Both the position numbers and the translations under genes were made by a program. The notes beneath the pieces are model-generated. The model did no database searches. It was not told where the DNA came from and worked only from the letters and a program-made list of their open reading frames with translations. Positions 61,455 to 64,000 of a stretch of DNA of 64,000 nucleotides are shown piece by piece. Source of the DNA: Peromyscus leucopus (taxonomy: Eukaryota > Chordata > Mammalia > Rodentia > Cricetidae); NCBI RefSeq assembly GCF_004664715.2, contig NC_051075.1, forward strand, positions 27,212,715 through 27,276,714, read 5' to 3'. The first letter of the stretch is position 1. Every line of letters starts with the position of its first letter.

Positions 61455-63868
61455 TGTCTTTGTTAGGGTTTTTATTGCTGTGAAGAGACACCATGACCAT
61501 AACAACTCTTTAAAGGGGTGGCTTGCTTACAGTTTCAAAGGTTCAGTCCATTATCATCATGATGGGGAGCATGGCAGCATGCATGCAGACATGGTGCTGG
61601 AGTTGAGAGTGCTACATCTTGTAGGCAACAAGAAGTTGACTGTCACCATTTTCTTTCAAACCACCACATTCTACTTCCTGGCTCCCAAAGGCTGATAGCC
61701 ATATCACAATGCAAAAAATGCACTCAATCCAATTTCAGAAGTCCCCATAGTCTATAACTGTCTCAAACTTGTTTAAGAGTCCAAAGTCCAAGGTCTCTTC
61801 TGAGATTCATGCAATCTCTTAACTGTAATCACCTGTAAAAATCAAAATCAAAAAGCAGATCACATTCTTCCAACATATAATGGCACAGGATATACATTAT
61901 CATTTCAAATTGCAGGGAAGGGAGCATTATGAGGAAATACTGGACAAAGGCAAGACAGAAAACCAGCTAGGCAAACTCCAAACTCTGCATCTCCATGTCT
62001 GATGTCAAAACACTCCAGATCTCCAACTCTGTTCAGCTTTGTTGGCCGCAGCACACATCTTTCTCTTGGGCTGGTCCCACTCCCTCCTAGTAGCTCCCCT
62101 TGGCATTCCTAACTCTGGCATCTCTTTTGGGTTCTCCAAGGCAATCCAGGCTTCATCCTCACAGCTTCACTCAATGACCTCTCTGCTAGGCCTCCATTCA
62201 GGGACACTGCTGACACATGCCTGGCCTCAGCAGCTTTATTCCATACTTCCTTTCTTCTCTTTCCCTAAGGCTAGAACTACATGGGGAAAGCTGCCAAGTT
62301 CTGCTGCTTGCTGGGGCTGGAACATGGTACCCTCATTCAATTACATCTTCACTGTCTAAACTTGGCTGTCCTGAAATGAGATCTGTAGATGGGGCTGGCC
62401 TTAAACTCAGAGATCTGCTAGCCTCTGTCTTCCCAGTTCTGGGATTAAAGGTGTGCCCCACCACACCGGCTCTAAATTGTTCTTCAGTTCCTTTTCACAA
62501 GTTGGAAGCTTAGCTGGATGTGATCTTGCCCTGTTGTAGAATATTATTTTAAGGTGTGTTACTTTTGTTCATGTTGCATTTGTTTAACTCTGTGAAGCTG
62601 CATTACTGTGCCTGTCTAAAAACACCTGGTGGTCTAATAAAGAACAGCCAATAGCAAGGCAGGAGACAAGATAGGCGGGACTGGTAGGCAGAGAGAATAA
62701 ATAGGAGAAATTTTGGAGAAGGAAAAAAAGAAGTAAGAAACAAAGAAAGTTATACAGGAATAGAAAAGGAAAGAGAAGTAGCCAGAGAAGGAAGAGGATT
62801 CCAGGGGCCAGCCACCCAGCTACACAGCAAGCCATGGAGTAAAATTAAGATTTACAGAAGAGAACAGGAAAAGCCCAGAGGCAAAACGTAGATGGGATAA
62901 TTTAAGGAGAGCTGGCAAGAAACAAGCCAAGCTAAGGTTGGGCATTCATAATTAAAATAAGCGTCTGTGTATGATTTATTTGGGAGCTGGGTGTCGAGCC
63001 CCTCAAAAGAGCAGAAACAAACAACATTGCCCTGAGGTCACCACTCCCTTTATTCTATTTCTTAGTCCGTTTATCTTCTTGTACATAGGGTTTAGCTCCA
63101 TTCCACTTCCTGGAGCTCTTTGTCTCCACAAAATTTACATCTTGTAATTTACCCTGCACAGCTTGCTCCTTTTCATTATAAATCTTCATTGGCGTTACCA
63201 CTAAAAACCACACAAGTGTCTATACTAGGCTGTTTTGAGATTTCTTCTGCCAACAGAATTAATCCAAAACACTTCAAACTCTTCGGGCAAGGACAAAAGG
63301 CAACCACTTTCTTCACGAAATATTACAAGAATGATCTCTAGGCAACATACTAAAATTCTTCTCCTCTGAAACCTTGAGTGAGCCCCCCATAGTTCAAATA
63401 ACTTAGTACCACTGTCTTCCATGCTCCTACTCATATGGCTTAAAGCATTCCAACTGCTTCCCAAACCCAAAGCACCAAAGTCCAAATTCCTTCAGACACA
63501 CAGTCAGGTCTACCACAGCAATACTTCAGTCTCTGTTACCAACTTCTTAGTTTGGTTTTTTATTGCTGTGAAGAGACACCATGACCAAGGCAACTTTTAT
63601 AAGAAAACATTTAATTAGGGTGGCTTCCTACAGTTTCAGAGGTTCAGTCCATTATTATTGTAACAGGGAGCATGGCAGCATAGATGCTGATGTGGTATTG
63701 GAGCTGAGAGTGCTACATCTTGCAGGCAATAGGAGTAAACTGTCTTTCACACTGAGGGAAGCTTAAGCAAAAAAGACTTCAAAGCCCATCCCCACAGTGA
63801 CACATTTCCAATAAGGCCACCTAATAGTGCCACTCCCTTTGGTGGCCATTTTCTTTCAAACCACCACA
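61455..63868 (-). mobile_element. Second ERVL-like non-autonomous provirus, antisense
   Basis: A shortened LTR at 61455-61668 and a fuller LTR at about 63546-63868 enclose internal sequence matching 36955-38375. A 5-bp duplication gctgg lies at 61450-61454 and 63869-63873, the size usual for ERVL-type elements. The left LTR lacks about 100 bp present in the right one. No retroviral coding frames. An ERV2-type solo LTR has inserted at 62532. Confidence 0.87.
62532..63026 (+). mobile_element. ERV2-type solo LTR inside the second provirus
   Basis: This 495-bp TG...CA segment has the perfect 6-bp duplication ttgccc at 62526-62531 and 63027-63032. It contains ctaataaagaacagccaata and agagaataaataggagaaat. 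The uninterrupted target sequence is visible in the first provirus near 37855. Confidence 0.93.
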
Positions 63869-64000
63869 GCTGGGGATGGAATCCACGATCTTTGCACATG
63901 AGAGGGAAACACCTTATAATTAAGGCAGAATAAATAGGAGAAATCATATATTTGAATGCTCAGTCACCAGTTGGTAGACTGTCTGGAAAGCTTAGTAGGT
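63869..64000. other. Right edge of window, LTR-like fragment
   Basis: 'tatttgaatgctcagtcacc agttggtagactgtct' resembles part of a common rodent LTR repeat; truncated by the window end. Confidence 0.4.

Noticed and set aside
1..64000. CRISPR arrays, operons, bacterial promoters or phage-like systems
   Set aside because: No spacer-repeat arrays or compact gene order; splice sites, SINEs and microsatellites show vertebrate nuclear DNA.

Overview
The window is nuclear DNA of a muroid rodent, most likely a cricetid (hamster, vole or deer-mouse lineage). It is dense in B1, B2 and ID SINEs. Many B1 copies carry the 3' half with an 'aaaggcacaaagctacacag'-type segment, which I know from cricetid rather than mouse or rat B1. 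There are also rodent L1, ERV2-type and ERVL-like LTR elements, and many microsatellites. The genus cannot be read from this sequence.

One multi-exon gene on the + strand occupies most of the window. Sixteen exons with consensus AG/GT borders and matching phases run from 1493 to a stop at 46662-46664 (1686 coding nt, 561 residues plus stop). They encode the second half of MIA2 in its cTAGE5 form: the distal coiled coil, a short linker, then a proline-rich C-terminus. cTAGE5 works with TANGO1/MIA3 at ER exit sites, where the proline-rich part contacts the inner COPII coat (Sec23/Sec24). The SH3, membrane and proximal coil exons must lie to the left, outside the window. No second protein-coding gene is supported.

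Layout: 1-32.9 kb holds thirteen exons in SINE-rich introns. 33-42.5 kb has no exon; it is a stack of nested transposons (an L1 interrupted by an ERVL-like provirus, itself hit by an ERV2 solo LTR and a B1). 42.5-47.5 kb holds the last three exons and a 3' end. 47.5-52.2 kb is repeats. 52.2-58.3 kb is a second copy of the last three exons with introns, splice sites and 3' end, mostly very similar to the first. 58.3-64 kb is two more ERV-like elements.

The main points of interest are the duplicated terminal exon cassette, which offers a second C-terminus and phase-compatible splicing between cassettes; a sharply diverged patch in the last exon and 3' UTR inside otherwise almost identical copies; an apparently missing exon exactly where the transposon stack lies; a retroposed, polyadenylated ERV transcript in the second 3' end; and a solo LTR bracketed by a direct repeat of more than 100 bp. 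All family comparisons rest on memory, without database searches.
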